DNA from: Clostridiales bacterium
GTDB lineage: Bacteria; Bacillota; Clostridia; Oscillospirales; Oscillospiraceae
Direction: 5' to 3'
Assembly (NCBI GenBank): GCA_004557075.1
Contig: SFEX01000004.1
Coordinates: 1-64,000 of the forward strand
DNA length: 64,000 bases
Part shown: piece after piece, positions 45,925 to 55,068 of the stretch
How positions within the stretch are numbered: the first letter of the stretch is position 1
Layout: each line of letters opens with the position of its first letter
Notes under the pieces: generated by a model
Database searches by the model: none
Seen by the model: only the letters and a program-made list of their open reading frames with translations
What the model was told of the DNA's origin: nothing
Position numbers and translations under genes: made by a program

Positions 45925-45940
45925 GTGTTGTGGGGATAGT

Positions 45941-47080
45941 TTATTTCTGGAGTGCGGACCAGTCGGGGGTATCGGTGCGGATGTTGGTCCATTTCTCGCA
46001 GATAGCAGTGTCTTCGTTGATGACGTTGCCAAGGTCAGTTGCCCAGGTGTAGTTGTGGGAGTTGGTGGCCTCAAGGATCTCACCATAGCACCACATAGTG
46101 GAGGGGCAGTCAGACCAAGTCTTTACCTCGCCAGTGCAGCTTGAGGCGCTGTCAACAGCGGGCATACGGCCGAGGAGACGGTTGAACATGGTGGCAGCCT
46201 GGCCGCGGGTCAGGTTATCGGTGGGATTTGCGTTTCCGTTTGCGTCGCCCCTGATGATGCCGAGCTTTGCAAGCAGGTTGATGTACTTATCTGCAAAGCC
46301 GCCGTTGAGGTCGCCGAACATATTGCCGCCTGTGTACTCAACAGAGAACATACGGCCGATCATTGCGGCAAACTGCTCGCGGGTAACAGGCTGAGAGGGA
46401 CGGAAGGTGCCGTCTGCATAGCCACCGATGATGTGAGCCTTTGCAAGGGTGGAGATGGCATTGTTGTGAGGATAGCCGGCGTTCACGTCAGAGAAATTGT
46501 TTGTCTTGGTAAAGTATTTGTCACGAGCCTCGGGAGTCATGAGACGGAAGATGATCGTTGCAACCTCGCCGCGGGTAATGGTGCCGTTGGGGCGAACGGT
46601 TCCGTCACCGTAGCCGATCATGTAAGAGAAGTGATCGGTGTAGTTAAGACCGATGTTGAGGACGGGGTAGAGAACAAGCTCTTTGACCTCGGGCTTGATG
46701 CTCAGTGTCCAGGTGATGCCGGGAAGAGTGCTGTACTTAATGCCGGTGATCATTCCGTCGCAGGTAGCTGCAACATTGTACAGACCGAGAATACCCTTGG
46801 GAACAAGAGCGAGGCCGAGTGCGTTTGCCTCTGTCACAGAGGTGTCACCGTTAATGTTTGTCAGGGTGATCTTTGCATGACTTGCGGGAATGCGGCTTGC
46901 CAGAGAGCAGTAGACGAGATAGTCGGGGATCTGAATGCCGTTGACAACATCAACAACAGTGCCCATGATGTCATCGGATGCCTCTGCCTGTGCTTCGTCA
47001 GCGAGAGCCATGGTGGGCATCAGAGCAACTACCATCATCACTGCCATAAGCAGGCTGATAATTTTGGTTGACTTTTTCAT
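45941..47080 (-). CDS. Secreted SLH-domain surface protein
   Basis: The 379-residue protein has a signal peptide (cleavage after ALA, about residue 27), a beta-rich N domain of about 125 residues with no recognised family, and three SLH modules (about 150-330) marked by GYGDGTVRPNGTITRGEVA, GGYADGTFRPSQPVTREQFA and RGDANGNANPTDNLTRGQAA. The last 60 residues are Trp/Cys/Thr-rich. It should be bound to secondary cell-wall polymer. Codon use is highly biased, suggesting abundant expression. It has its own consensus promoter and AAGGAGA site. The SLH modules are closer to general Firmicute SLH than to those of the two other SLH proteins here. Confidence 0.9.
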   Translation of the reverse strand: MKKSTKIISLLMAVMMVVALMPTMALADEAQAEASDDIMGTVVDVVNGIQIPDYLVYCSLASRIPASHAKITLTNINGDTSVTEANALGLALVPKGILGLYNVAATCDGMITGIKYSTLPGITWTLSIKPEVKELVLYPVLNIGLNYTDHFSYMIGYGDGTVRPNGTITRGEVATIIFRLMTPEARDKYFTKTNNFSDVNAGYPHNNAISTLAKAHIIGGYADGTFRPSQPVTREQFAAMIGRMFSVEYTGGNMFGDLNGGFADKYINLLAKLGIIRGDANGNANPTDNLTRGQAATMFNRLLGRMPAVDSASSCTGEVKTWSDCPSTMWCYGEILEATNSHNYTWATDLGNVINEDTAICEKWTNIRTDTPDWSALQK

Positions 47081-47145
47081 TGCTTTGTTCTCCTTAAAAC
47101 AAAATTGATAAATTGAAGCTGAGTACAGCCATTCCTTATGTGGAC

Positions 47146-47174
47146 AATTTACACCAAAAGTAACAGTTTGTCAA
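47146..47174 (-). promoter_or_regulatory. Promoter of the SLH gene
   Basis: Minus strand: TTGACA (47169-47174), 17-base spacer, TAAATT (47146-47151), about 65 bases before the start codon. Confidence 0.75.
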
Positions 47175-47210
47175 CAATTTGGTACGACATTCAAGAAAAA
47201 ATTCATACAT

Positions 47211-47918
47211 TTACTGCATCTGGCGTATAATCTCCCGCCGCAGCCTGACAATAATGCGTTTTTCGAGGCGGCTTATGTAGCTTTGGGAGATCCCCATCAT
47301 ATCGGCTACCTCTTTTTGCGTGTATTCGCTGCTGCCGTTCAGACCGAAGCGGAGGGTTATTATGTTCCTCTCGCGCTCGGCGAGGGTGTTCACGGCGTTA
47401 ATGAGCATTTGCCTGTCGGCGTCATCCTCAAGCGGGCGGCACACCTCGTCGTTATCGGTGCCGAGAACATCCGAAAGCAGAAGCTCGTTTCCGTCCCAGT
47501 CGGTGTTGAGCGGTTCGTCGAAGCTCACCTCGCTGCGCTGGTTGCTGATCTTGCGCAGATACATGAGTATCTCGTTTTCGATACAGCGCGACGCATATGT
47601 GGCAAGCTTTATATTTTTGTCGCTCCTGAAGGTGTTTATGGCCTTTATAAGCCCGATAGTGCCTATGGATATCAGGTCTTCGAGGTTTATCCCCGTGTTT
47701 TCAAAGCGCCTCGATATATAGACGACCAGGCGCAGATTATGTTCCGTCAAAAGCCTTTTCGCGGCCTCGTCGCCGTTTTCCATGGCGATAACGGCTTTTT
47801 CCTCGGCCTCCCGGTCAAGTGGAGGCGGCAGAACGTCGCTGCCGCCTATGTAAAACAGTCCGAAGCGCGGAGCCAGACGGCTCTCAAGCCAATTTTTGAT
47901 CAGTTTCAGTAAGTTCAT
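47211..47918 (-). CDS. sigE: RNA polymerase sporulation sigma factor SigE (pro-form)
   Basis: Sigma-E directs early mother-cell transcription in sporulation. The 235-residue protein keeps the pro-sequence (about 1-27) with FYIGGSDVLPPPL around the processing site, region 2 (LRLVVYISRRFENTG, NLEDLISIGTIGLIKAI, YASRCIENEILMYLR), and region 4 (ERERNIITLRFGL, QKEVADMMGISQSYISRLEKRI). It follows spoIIGA by 11 bases, the canonical pair. The gene downstream is an SLH protein on its own promoter instead of sigG, the usual neighbour. Confidence 0.97.
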   Translation of the reverse strand: MNLLKLIKNWLESRLAPRFGLFYIGGSDVLPPPLDREAEEKAVIAMENGDEAAKRLLTEHNLRLVVYISRRFENTGINLEDLISIGTIGLIKAINTFRSDKNIKLATYASRCIENEILMYLRKISNQRSEVSFDEPLNTDWDGNELLLSDVLGTDNDEVCRPLEDDADRQMLINAVNTLAERERNIITLRFGLNGSSEYTQKEVADMMGISQSYISRLEKRIIVRLRREIIRQMQ

Positions 47919-47929
47919 TTATTCTCCTT

Positions 47930-48748
47930 TCACAGTATGCAGTCAAAGCCGTCGCCGCCGACAAAGTGAGGGGAGACGGCGGCTATAATGTCGCTGCGTT
48001 CCTTGCCGTCTATACATATACGATCGGGACGGAATGCCGCCAGCATCCCCGACTGCGTTCCCACTGCGCTGTACGGAATAAGCCGAAGTCTGCCCTCAAG
48101 CTCGGGTACGGTAAGGACCTCGGTGCAGTCGGCCGCTTTGAATTTATCCGCAAATTCGGGGAACAGGGGGGAGAGGGTGTCGGCTCCGCCTATGAGCACC
48201 GAGGCACCGGTTATGGGGTCAAACAGCGTGTTGCCGCTGTCGTGCAGAGCGCGCAGCTCGGCGGCTTTTCCCATAAATTCAACGTGCACCTCGGATACCG
48301 ATATATCCGCGCTTTTCATGCTTCGCCGGAATACGAGACTCAGTATCGCGTATATGACGCCGAAGGACAGCACGAGCACGGGCATGGAGACGGATATGTA
48401 CAGTGGCGAGCCGATACTGCCGCCGTTTTGCATTGATATTGCCCACACCGCGCCTCCGAACAGAGCCGATACCGCGAAAAATACGATACAGCAGCGCGCA
48501 AGCCGCTCCTCGCTGCCGTAGGCGATGAGCGCCATAAGCGCTCCTGCGGCAATCTTTACCGGCGTGAGCAGCAAAAATTCCAGAGCCGGAAAAATGCTTG
48601 CTGCGGCAAAGCCCGCGCCGAACAGGGCAGCGAGAAAATAGCGTTTTCTGCGCAGCCTTACACCGCACACGCGCGCCGAGCACAAAAGCAGCAGATAGTC
48701 CAATATAAGGTTCAGGAAGAACAGCCGGTCTATGTAGATTACGTCCAT
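47930..48748 (-). CDS. spoIIGA: Sigma-E processing peptidase SpoIIGA
   Basis: SpoIIGA is a membrane aspartic protease that cleaves pro-sigma-E after a signal from the forespore. Five hydrophobic segments fill the N-terminal half, and the protease half contains LHDSGNTLFDP with the catalytic Asp (about residue 169). The start at the MDVIYIDRLFFLN methionine (48748) agrees with the family. The frame is open to 48787, but that ATG has no ribosome binding site and lies beside a TTGACA element that may be the promoter. Either start lacks a good ribosome binding site. Confidence 0.93.
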   Translation of the reverse strand: MDVIYIDRLFFLNLILDYLLLLCSARVCGVRLRRKRYFLAALFGAGFAAASIFPALEFLLLTPVKIAAGALMALIAYGSEERLARCCIVFFAVSALFGGAVWAISMQNGGSIGSPLYISVSMPVLVLSFGVIYAILSLVFRRSMKSADISVSEVHVEFMGKAAELRALHDSGNTLFDPITGASVLIGGADTLSPLFPEFADKFKAADCTEVLTVPELEGRLRLIPYSAVGTQSGMLAAFRPDRICIDGKERSDIIAAVSPHFVGGDGFDCIL

Positions 48749-48865
48749 GACGAAATTATAAGCTTTGTCCTCCGCATAATTTGTCATTTATTAATTGTCA
48801 AACGCAAGAGTCTGTGGTAAAATACCTAAGATAATCTTCGATAGATAGAGAGGTTAATATTTTTT

Positions 48866-49774
48866 ATGTGGTTCTGGTTTGCTGTTGCGGCACTTCTGTG
48901 CTGGAGTGGTTCCGACCTGTTTTCAAAGATCGGATGTCAGGATGCAAAGGATAAGTACAGTCATCTTAAAATGGTCATGGCAGTCGGTATCGTCATGGGT
49001 ATTCACGCCGCGTATGAGGTGTTTGTCGGCGGCGTGGAGATAAACGGAAAGATACTTCTCACCTACCTGCCGGTTTCAATGCTCTATATCCTGTCGATGG
49101 CTATAGGCTATCTCGGACTGAGATATATTGAGCTTTCAATATCGTCCCCCATATGCAACTCCTCCGGCGCTATCGTCGCCATACTCATTTTCGCGACTAA
49201 GGGCTTCGGCGAACTGCCGCCTATGGCGATCGTTGCCGTGGCGCTGGTGTGCATCGGCGTTGTCGCTTTGGGCATCACCGAGGCAAATGAGGATGAGGAA
49301 CTCAGAAAGGCGAGACAGGATGCCAGCAACCACCATTACGCCAAGAGCTGGGTGGCTATCACCATACCTATTATATATTGTCTTTTAGACGCGCTGGGTA
49401 CCTTTGCCGACAGCCGCGTGCTCGAGACGCTTAATGAGGACTCGGCAAACGTTGCGTATGAGCTGACCTTCCTCATCGTCGGCATCTTATGCGCAGTTTA
49501 TGTTCTCGGCATAAAAAAGCAGAAGCTCGTTCCCAAGATGGAAGTGCCGAAGTATACGGGCGCTATCTTCGAGACTGCCGGTCAGTTTGCTTACATATAC
49601 GCCCTTGCAGACTCCGAGCACGCAGCGCTTGCGGCGCCCATAATCTCGGCATATTGCGTGGCGTCTGTGCTGTGGAGCCGCATATTCCTCAAGGAGAAGC
49701 TGTCACTCAAGCACTACGGGTCTATTTTTGTTGTGATCGTGGGTATAGTTATTATGGGAATACTTGATATATAA
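48866..49774 (+). CDS. EamA/DMT-family membrane transporter
   Basis: The 302-residue protein has about ten hydrophobic segments in two related halves (WFWFAVAALLCWSGSDLFSKIG at the start, then a second repeat from about residue 155), the drug/metabolite transporter layout. A charged loop ITEANEDEELRKARQDASNHH separates the halves. The substrate is unknown. It lies 18 bases upstream of pyrH in the same direction and could be co-transcribed with it; rpsB-tsf would be expected in that position in most Firmicutes. Confidence 0.85.
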   Translation: MWFWFAVAALLCWSGSDLFSKIGCQDAKDKYSHLKMVMAVGIVMGIHAAYEVFVGGVEINGKILLTYLPVSMLYILSMAIGYLGLRYIELSISSPICNSSGAIVAILIFATKGFGELPPMAIVAVALVCIGVVALGITEANEDEELRKARQDASNHHYAKSWVAITIPIIYCLLDALGTFADSRVLETLNEDSANVAYELTFLIVGILCAVYVLGIKKQKLVPKMEVPKYTGAIFETAGQFAYIYALADSEHAALAAPIISAYCVASVLWSRIFLKEKLSLKHYGSIFVVIVGIVIMGILDI

Positions 49775-49792
49775 TGAAGGAGGATTGCTGTG

Positions 49793-50506
49793 ATGGATCC
49801 TGCATATAAGAGAGTTCTTATTAAAATAAGCGGCGAGGCTCTTGCCGGAGAGAAAAAAAACGGCTTTGATTTTGACTTTATCGCGCGCGTGTGCGAAAAC
49901 GTCAAGCGCTGCACGGAAATGGGTGTTCAGGTTGGCATAGTCGTCGGAGGCGGCAACTTCTGGCGTGGCGTCAAGGACGGCGTGGGGCACATCGAGCGCG
50001 TTTCCGCCGACCGCATGGGTATGCTGGCAACGGCGATGAACTGCTTGGCCGTGGCCGACGTTTTCAAGCAAGCGGGCACTGCGGTCAGCATCCAGACGGC
50101 TGTTGACATTCAAGGCGTCGGCGAGCGGTACAGTACGACCGAGGCGATAGGCCGCCTTGAAAAGGGTGAGGTCGTCATGTTCGGCTGCGGCACGGGAAGC
50201 CCGTTTTTCTCGACCGACACCGCCGCTGTGCTCAGAGCAGCGGAGATACACGCGGACGCGATACTCCTTGCAAAGAACATAGACGGCGTGTATTCGGCTG
50301 ACCCTAAAACCGATGCTTCCGCCGTGAAGTACGACAGCATCACATACGATGAGGTGCTCGCGCAGCACCTTGCGGTAATGGACGCAACGGCCACCAGCCT
50401 TGCGATGGATAACAATATACCCGTCATAGTGTTCGCACTGGCTCAGCCGGAGAATATTGTGCGCGTGGTAATGGGCGAAAAGCTCGGAACAACAGTAAGT
50501 AAGTAA
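49793..50506 (+). CDS. pyrH: UMP kinase
   Basis: The enzyme phosphorylates UMP to UDP. The 237-residue protein has KRVLIKISGEALAG, VGIVVGGGNFWRG, DRMGMLATAMNCLA and NIDGVYSADPK, the amino-acid-kinase signatures of bacterial PyrH. ATG 49793 is preferred over the in-frame GTG at 49790, being 8 bases from AAGGAGG. It heads the run pyrH-frr-uppS-dxr-rseP-ispG-polC. Confidence 0.96.
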   Translation: MDPAYKRVLIKISGEALAGEKKNGFDFDFIARVCENVKRCTEMGVQVGIVVGGGNFWRGVKDGVGHIERVSADRMGMLATAMNCLAVADVFKQAGTAVSIQTAVDIQGVGERYSTTEAIGRLEKGEVVMFGCGTGSPFFSTDTAAVLRAAEIHADAILLAKNIDGVYSADPKTDASAVKYDSITYDEVLAQHLAVMDATATSLAMDNNIPVIVFALAQPENIVRVVMGEKLGTTVSK

Positions 50507-50531
50507 AAATAAATCATTAGGAGGCAGAACC

Positions 50532-51083
50532 ATGTCTAAATATCCCGAGATAGAAAGCAGAATGAAGAAGACAACAGAGGTGCTGAAAACTCAGCTCGCA
50601 TCCGTAAGAGCCGGACGCGCGAATGCCGCTGTTCTCGACCAGATCAGCGTTGACTATTACGGCGTGCCCACTCCGATACAGCAGGTCGCGTCCATATCGG
50701 TGCCCGACCCCAGAACCCTGATGATCCAGCCTTGGGACGGATCCGTCCTCAAGGGCATTGAAAAGGCGATCCTTGCCTCCGATCTGGGTATCAATCCCCA
50801 GAACGACGGCAGAGCCATCCGCCTTGTGTTCCCGCAGCTCACTGAGGAGCGCCGCAAGGATCTTGCAAAGCTTGTCAAGAAATACGGCGAGGAGTCCAAG
50901 GTCGCGGTCCGCAATATCCGCCGCGACGCGATTGACAAGTTTAAGAAGCAGCAGAAGGCATCCGAGATCACAGAGGATGATTATAAGAACATTGAGAAGG
51001 ACGTCCAGAAGCTGACCGACGATTACATCAAGGAAGTCGACAGCATCACCGACGCAAAGGAAAAGGAACTTTTCGAGATCTGA
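50532..51083 (+). CDS. frr: Ribosome recycling factor
   Basis: RRF splits post-termination ribosomes together with EF-G. The 183-residue protein shows RAGRANAAVLDQISVDYYG, TPIQQVASISVPDPRTL, RIVFPQLTEERRKDLAK-type and VAVRNIRRDAID motifs of the family. The ribosome binding site is TAGGAGG. It sits 25 bases behind pyrH and 1 base before uppS. Confidence 0.97.
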   Translation: MSKYPEIESRMKKTTEVLKTQLASVRAGRANAAVLDQISVDYYGVPTPIQQVASISVPDPRTLMIQPWDGSVLKGIEKAILASDLGINPQNDGRAIRLVFPQLTEERRKDLAKLVKKYGEESKVAVRNIRRDAIDKFKKQQKASEITEDDYKNIEKDVQKLTDDYIKEVDSITDAKEKELFEI

Positions 51084-51084
51084 T

Positions 51085-51828
51085 ATGGCGGATAATATAC
51101 TTAACAATTCGGCGGGGGAGCAGGCAAAATGCCTTCCCCGCCATATTGCCATAATATTAGATGGCAATGGCCGATGGGCGAAAAAACGCGGCCTGCCACG
51201 CAATGCGGGGCATTTGGCAGGCTCGGAGACATTCAGGAATATCGCCACCTACTGCAAGGAGATAGGCGTAGAATACCTCACGGTGTACGCGTTTTCAACG
51301 GAAAACTGGAAGCGCTCGACGGAGGAGGTCAGCGGCATCATGAGGCTGCTGGATAAATATCTGCACGAGGCGATACGGGATATGCGGAAGAAGAACATCC
51401 GAATGAAGGTGTTCGGCGATATATCGCGCCTGTCCCCCAAGCTTCAGGAGCTTATACACGAAACCGACGAGATATCGCAGCAGATAGAGGGCTTTCAGGC
51501 AAATATCTGCATCAACTACGGCGGCAGAGCCGAGATCGTGCGCGCAGCGCAGCTTTATGCCAATGACGTTGCCGAGGGCAGGGCAGAGGGCGAACTGACA
51601 GAGGAAAAGCTCGAGGGGTACATGTATTCTGCGGGCATACCCGACCCCGATCTGCTCATCCGTCCCGGCGGGGAGTACAGAATATCGAACTTCCTGCTGT
51701 GGCAGTGCGCCTATTCGGAATTTTATTTTACGGATGTTCTCTGGCCGGACTTCACTCCGGAGGAGCTTGACAAGGCGATAGCGTCCTATAACAGCCGCGA
51801 CCGCCGATTCGGAGGGGTAAAGACATGA
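51085..51828 (+). CDS. uppS: Isoprenyl (undecaprenyl diphosphate) synthase
   Basis: It makes the C55 lipid carrier precursor for cell-wall synthesis by cis-addition of IPP. The 247-residue protein has the catalytic Asp in IAIILDGNGRWAKKRG, TVYAFSTENWKRS, INYGGRAEIVRAA and the RPGGEYRISNFLLWQCAYSE segment. There is a short charged N-terminal extension of about 20 residues. Its end overlaps dxr by four bases, leaving no room for cdsA, which usually lies here. Confidence 0.96.
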   Translation: MADNILNNSAGEQAKCLPRHIAIILDGNGRWAKKRGLPRNAGHLAGSETFRNIATYCKEIGVEYLTVYAFSTENWKRSTEEVSGIMRLLDKYLHEAIRDMRKKNIRMKVFGDISRLSPKLQELIHETDEISQQIEGFQANICINYGGRAEIVRAAQLYANDVAEGRAEGELTEEKLEGYMYSAGIPDPDLLIRPGGEYRISNFLLWQCAYSEFYFTDVLWPDFTPEELDKAIASYNSRDRRFGGVKT

Positions 51829-52967
51829 TAAGCTCAGTGTCGATATTAGGCTCGACCGGCTCTATCGGCCGTCAGAGCATAGCTGCGGCTTCCCACCTCG
51901 GCATACCCGTGAAGGCGCTTGCCGCCAACAGAAAAATCGAAATGGTGGAGCAGCAGGCGCGCAGGCTTAGACCTGAATTTGTCGCGATATATGACGAGAC
52001 TGCCGCAAACGACCTGCGCATAAAGCTTGCCGATACTGATATAAAGGTGGCGGGCGGTATGGAGGGACTCATAGAAGCCGCCGCTGGTCACGCCGAGTGC
52101 GTTGTTACGGCGGTATCCGGCTCTGTGGGACTGAAGCCCACGCTTGCCGCGATAGACGCGAAAAAGCGTATCGCCCTCGCAAACAAGGAAACTCTGGTGT
52201 GCGCGGGGGATATAGTGATGCCCCGGGCAGCGCAAATGGGCGCGGAGATAGTGCCCGTGGATTCCGAGCATTCGGCGATCTTCCAGTGCCTCATGGGCAG
52301 GAAAAAGGGCGAGCTTAAACAGATACTGCTGACAGGAAGCGGCGGCCCGTTCAGGGGCAAAAGCCGCGCGGAGCTGCGGGATGTAACGCCCGAGCAGGCG
52401 GTAAAGCATCCCAACTGGAGCATGGGCGCGAAGATATCCGTTGACTCTGCGACAATGATGAACAAGGGCCTTGAATTTATTGAGGCTATGCATCTTTTCG
52501 GTGTAACGCCCGATGACATACAGGTGGTTGTACACCCGCAGAGCATAATACACTCAATGGTGGAGCTTATTGACGGCACTGTGATAGCCCAGCTCGGCGT
52601 TCCCGATATGGGGCTTCCGATACAGCTTGCCATGACCTATCCTGAGCGCAGTCAGTCTCCGTTTGAGCGCCTTGATTTCTGGAATATGAAGGATATGACC
52701 TTTGAGGCTCCCGATTATGAAAAGACACCCTGCCTGAAGCTTGCAATGGATTGTGCAAGAGCGGGAGGCACGGCGCCATGCGTCATGAGCGCGGCAAATG
52801 AAGTGGCGGTATCGCTGTTTTTGCAGCACCGCATCGGCTACAATGATATATATGACAGTGCTTTGGCGGCTGTCGAGAGCATAGAAATAATAAAGGAGCC
52901 TGATCTTGAGGCCATATTGGCGGCGGACGAAGCTGCCAGAATTTTTGTCAGGGAGCATTTTTCCTAA
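51825..52967 (+). CDS. dxr: 1-deoxy-D-xylulose-5-phosphate reductoisomerase
   Basis: Dxr is the second enzyme of the MEP isoprenoid pathway (DXP to MEP, NADPH-dependent). The 380-residue protein has the NADPH loop ILGSTGSIGRQS, ALANKETLVCAG, the metal-binding VDSEHSAIFQ and GPFRGKS, and HPNWSMGAKISVDSATMMNK. It overlaps uppS by four bases and shares a base with rseP. Together with ispG downstream it supplies substrates for uppS. Confidence 0.96.
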   Translation: MISSVSILGSTGSIGRQSIAAASHLGIPVKALAANRKIEMVEQQARRLRPEFVAIYDETAANDLRIKLADTDIKVAGGMEGLIEAAAGHAECVVTAVSGSVGLKPTLAAIDAKKRIALANKETLVCAGDIVMPRAAQMGAEIVPVDSEHSAIFQCLMGRKKGELKQILLTGSGGPFRGKSRAELRDVTPEQAVKHPNWSMGAKISVDSATMMNKGLEFIEAMHLFGVTPDDIQVVVHPQSIIHSMVELIDGTVIAQLGVPDMGLPIQLAMTYPERSQSPFERLDFWNMKDMTFEAPDYEKTPCLKLAMDCARAGGTAPCVMSAANEVAVSLFLQHRIGYNDIYDSALAAVESIEIIKEPDLEAILAADEAARIFVREHFS

Positions 52968-54010
52968 TGTATGTAGTAATCGCAATCATAATGTTCGGTG
53001 TCCTGATCGCCATACATGAATTTGGACATTTCATAACGGCGAAAGCCTGCGGCGTCAGGGTCGATGAATTTGCCATCGGCATGGGGCCTGCAATCTGGAA
53101 AAAGCAGAAGGGCGAGACACAGTATGCGCTGCGTATTTTGCCCATAGGCGGTTTCTGCGCCATGGGCGAGGATGAGGAGAGCGACGATCCGAGGGGCTTT
53201 CCCAATCAGAGCTTCTGGAAGAAATTGATCATCCTCTGCGCCGGCTCGTTCATGAATTTCCTGCTCGGCATAATCCTCATCGTTTTAATGTACGGCAATG
53301 CCGAGCTCTTCAGAGCGCCTGTGATCGAAAGCTTTCTTGACGGCTGCCCGTATGAGACAGACGGCACTTTCGAGGCAGGCGACCGGTTTTACAGCATAGA
53401 CGGTCACCGCATTTATCTGTACAGCGACGTTTCAATGTTCCTTGAGCGCGGCGACGGCGTTTACGATATCACCGTTGTGCGCGACGGCGAAAAGGTCAGC
53501 ATAGATGATCTCAAGCTAACGCGCACCGTGCAGACGGAGGAGGGACTTAAATACGGCTTCGTGTGGGGCGTGGAGGAGGCGACCTTCGGTGCAAAGCTGA
53601 GGTACACATGGAACACGACCATGGAGTTTTCTCGCCTTGTGTGGTTAGGCTTAGGCGACCTTATCAGCGGTGCTGTGGGCGTGGATGATATGGCTGGGCC
53701 TGTCGGCATCGTCGATATGATGAACGACGTCGGCTCTCAGGCCGAGAGCACCGCCGATGCGATGTACAGCATACTGTATTTCTCCGCGTTCATTGCGATA
53801 AACCTTGCCATAATGAACATGCTGCCTATCCCGGCGCTCGACGGAGGCAGGGTGTTCCTGATGATTGTGACGGTCATAATCGAGGCGATAAGCCGACGCA
53901 AGCTCGACCCCAAGTACGAGGGGTATATCCACATGATAGGCATGGGACTGCTCCTGCTGCTTATGGTCGTGGTTATGTATAATGATATTGTAAGGCTGAT
54001 AACGGGGTAA
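52967..54010 (+). CDS. rseP: Site-2 intramembrane metalloprotease RseP
   Basis: The 347-residue membrane protease has HEFGH (His17, Glu18, His21) in the first helix, a single PDZ domain in the middle (about 110-190), and the third zinc ligand in NMLPIPALDGGR near residue 290, with three or four membrane helices. It cleaves anti-sigma factors and signal-peptide remnants within the membrane. Its stop lies 5 bases before ispG. Both flanking genes belong to the MEP pathway, the usual Firmicute arrangement. Confidence 0.95.
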   Translation: MYVVIAIIMFGVLIAIHEFGHFITAKACGVRVDEFAIGMGPAIWKKQKGETQYALRILPIGGFCAMGEDEESDDPRGFPNQSFWKKLIILCAGSFMNFLLGIILIVLMYGNAELFRAPVIESFLDGCPYETDGTFEAGDRFYSIDGHRIYLYSDVSMFLERGDGVYDITVVRDGEKVSIDDLKLTRTVQTEEGLKYGFVWGVEEATFGAKLRYTWNTTMEFSRLVWLGLGDLISGAVGVDDMAGPVGIVDMMNDVGSQAESTADAMYSILYFSAFIAINLAIMNMLPIPALDGGRVFLMIVTVIIEAISRRKLDPKYEGYIHMIGMGLLLLLMVVVMYNDIVRLITG

Positions 54011-54014
54011 AGCC

Positions 54015-55067
54015 ATGGATAAAAGAAACGAAACCAGAATAATAAATGTAGGCGGCATTGAGATCGGCTGCGGAGCCGAGGTAACGGTGCAGTCGATGTG
54101 CAACACGAAAACGCACGATGTTGAGTCAACGGTTCGGCAGATAAAGCAGCTTCGAGCCGCCGGATGCGATATCGTTCGCCTTGCCATTCCCGATATGGCG
54201 GCGGCAGAAGCGATACCGGCAATAAAGGAGCAGACAGATATCCCGATAGTCGCGGATATACACTTTGACCACCGCCTTGCGCTGGCTGTGGCCGAGCGCG
54301 GCGTTGACAAGATACGCATAAACCCGGGAAATATCGGTTCGGCGGAAAATGTGCGCAAGGTAGCCGATGCCTGCAAAAAGCGCAATATCCCCATCAGAAT
54401 AGGCGTCAATGCGGGCAGCCTTGAAAAGCGCCTTATAGAAAAGTACGGCCATCCGACGGCGGAGGCCATGGTCGAGAGCGCGAAAACGCATATCGAGCTT
54501 TTAAACCGCTTTGATTTTGACGATATATGCCTTTCGATGAAGGCATCGTCCGTGCCGCTTACCGTTGCGGCATACCGGCTTGCGGCGGAGGAATTTCCCT
54601 ACCCGCTGCACCTTGGCGTCACCGAGACGGGGACTGCGTGGAACGGAACTATACAGTCTGCTGTCGGCATAGGCACGCTTTTGTGCGAGGGCATTGGAAA
54701 TACCATCCGCGTGTCTCTGACGGCAGACCCCGTCGAGGAGGTCAAGGCCGGTGTCGCCATACTCAAGGCGGCGGGGCTTCGGCGCGGAATAAAGCTTGTG
54801 TCCTGCCCGACCTGCGGCAGAACGCAGATAGACCTTATCGGCCTTGCCCACGAGGTTGAAAAGCGCATCGCCGGTATGGACAGGGACATAACGGTTGCAG
54901 TCATGGGCTGCGTTGTCAACGGCCCGGGCGAAGCGCGCGAGGCCGATTACGGCGTTGCGGGCGGCGTAGACTGCGGCCTGCTGTTCAAAAAGGGCAAGGT
55001 TATCGGTACATACCCATATGAAAATCTATGCGACGCACTGATCGAACTTATCGAAGAGGGTACTTAA
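54015..55067 (+). CDS. ispG: (E)-4-hydroxy-3-methylbut-2-enyl-diphosphate synthase
   Basis: IspG is the iron-sulfur enzyme of the MEP pathway converting MEcPP to HMBPP. The 350-residue protein has VTVQSMCNTKTHDV, NPGNIG and GVNAGSLEKRL in the barrel, and the 4Fe-4S ligands in SCPTCGRTQIDL and GCVVNGPGEAREAD. It uses flavodoxin or ferredoxin electrons. The gene is followed after 1 base by polC; proS, often placed between, is absent. Confidence 0.96.
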   Translation: MDKRNETRIINVGGIEIGCGAEVTVQSMCNTKTHDVESTVRQIKQLRAAGCDIVRLAIPDMAAAEAIPAIKEQTDIPIVADIHFDHRLALAVAERGVDKIRINPGNIGSAENVRKVADACKKRNIPIRIGVNAGSLEKRLIEKYGHPTAEAMVESAKTHIELLNRFDFDDICLSMKASSVPLTVAAYRLAAEEFPYPLHLGVTETGTAWNGTIQSAVGIGTLLCEGIGNTIRVSLTADPVEEVKAGVAILKAAGLRRGIKLVSCPTCGRTQIDLIGLAHEVEKRIAGMDRDITVAVMGCVVNGPGEAREADYGVAGGVDCGLLFKKGKVIGTYPYENLCDALIELIEEGT

Positions 55068-55068
55068 A

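Noticed and set aside
48749..48787. Longer SpoIIGA N terminus.
   Set aside because: The extra 13 residues do not fit the family start, and the region overlaps a TTGACA promoter element; no ribosome binding site precedes the ATG at 48787.
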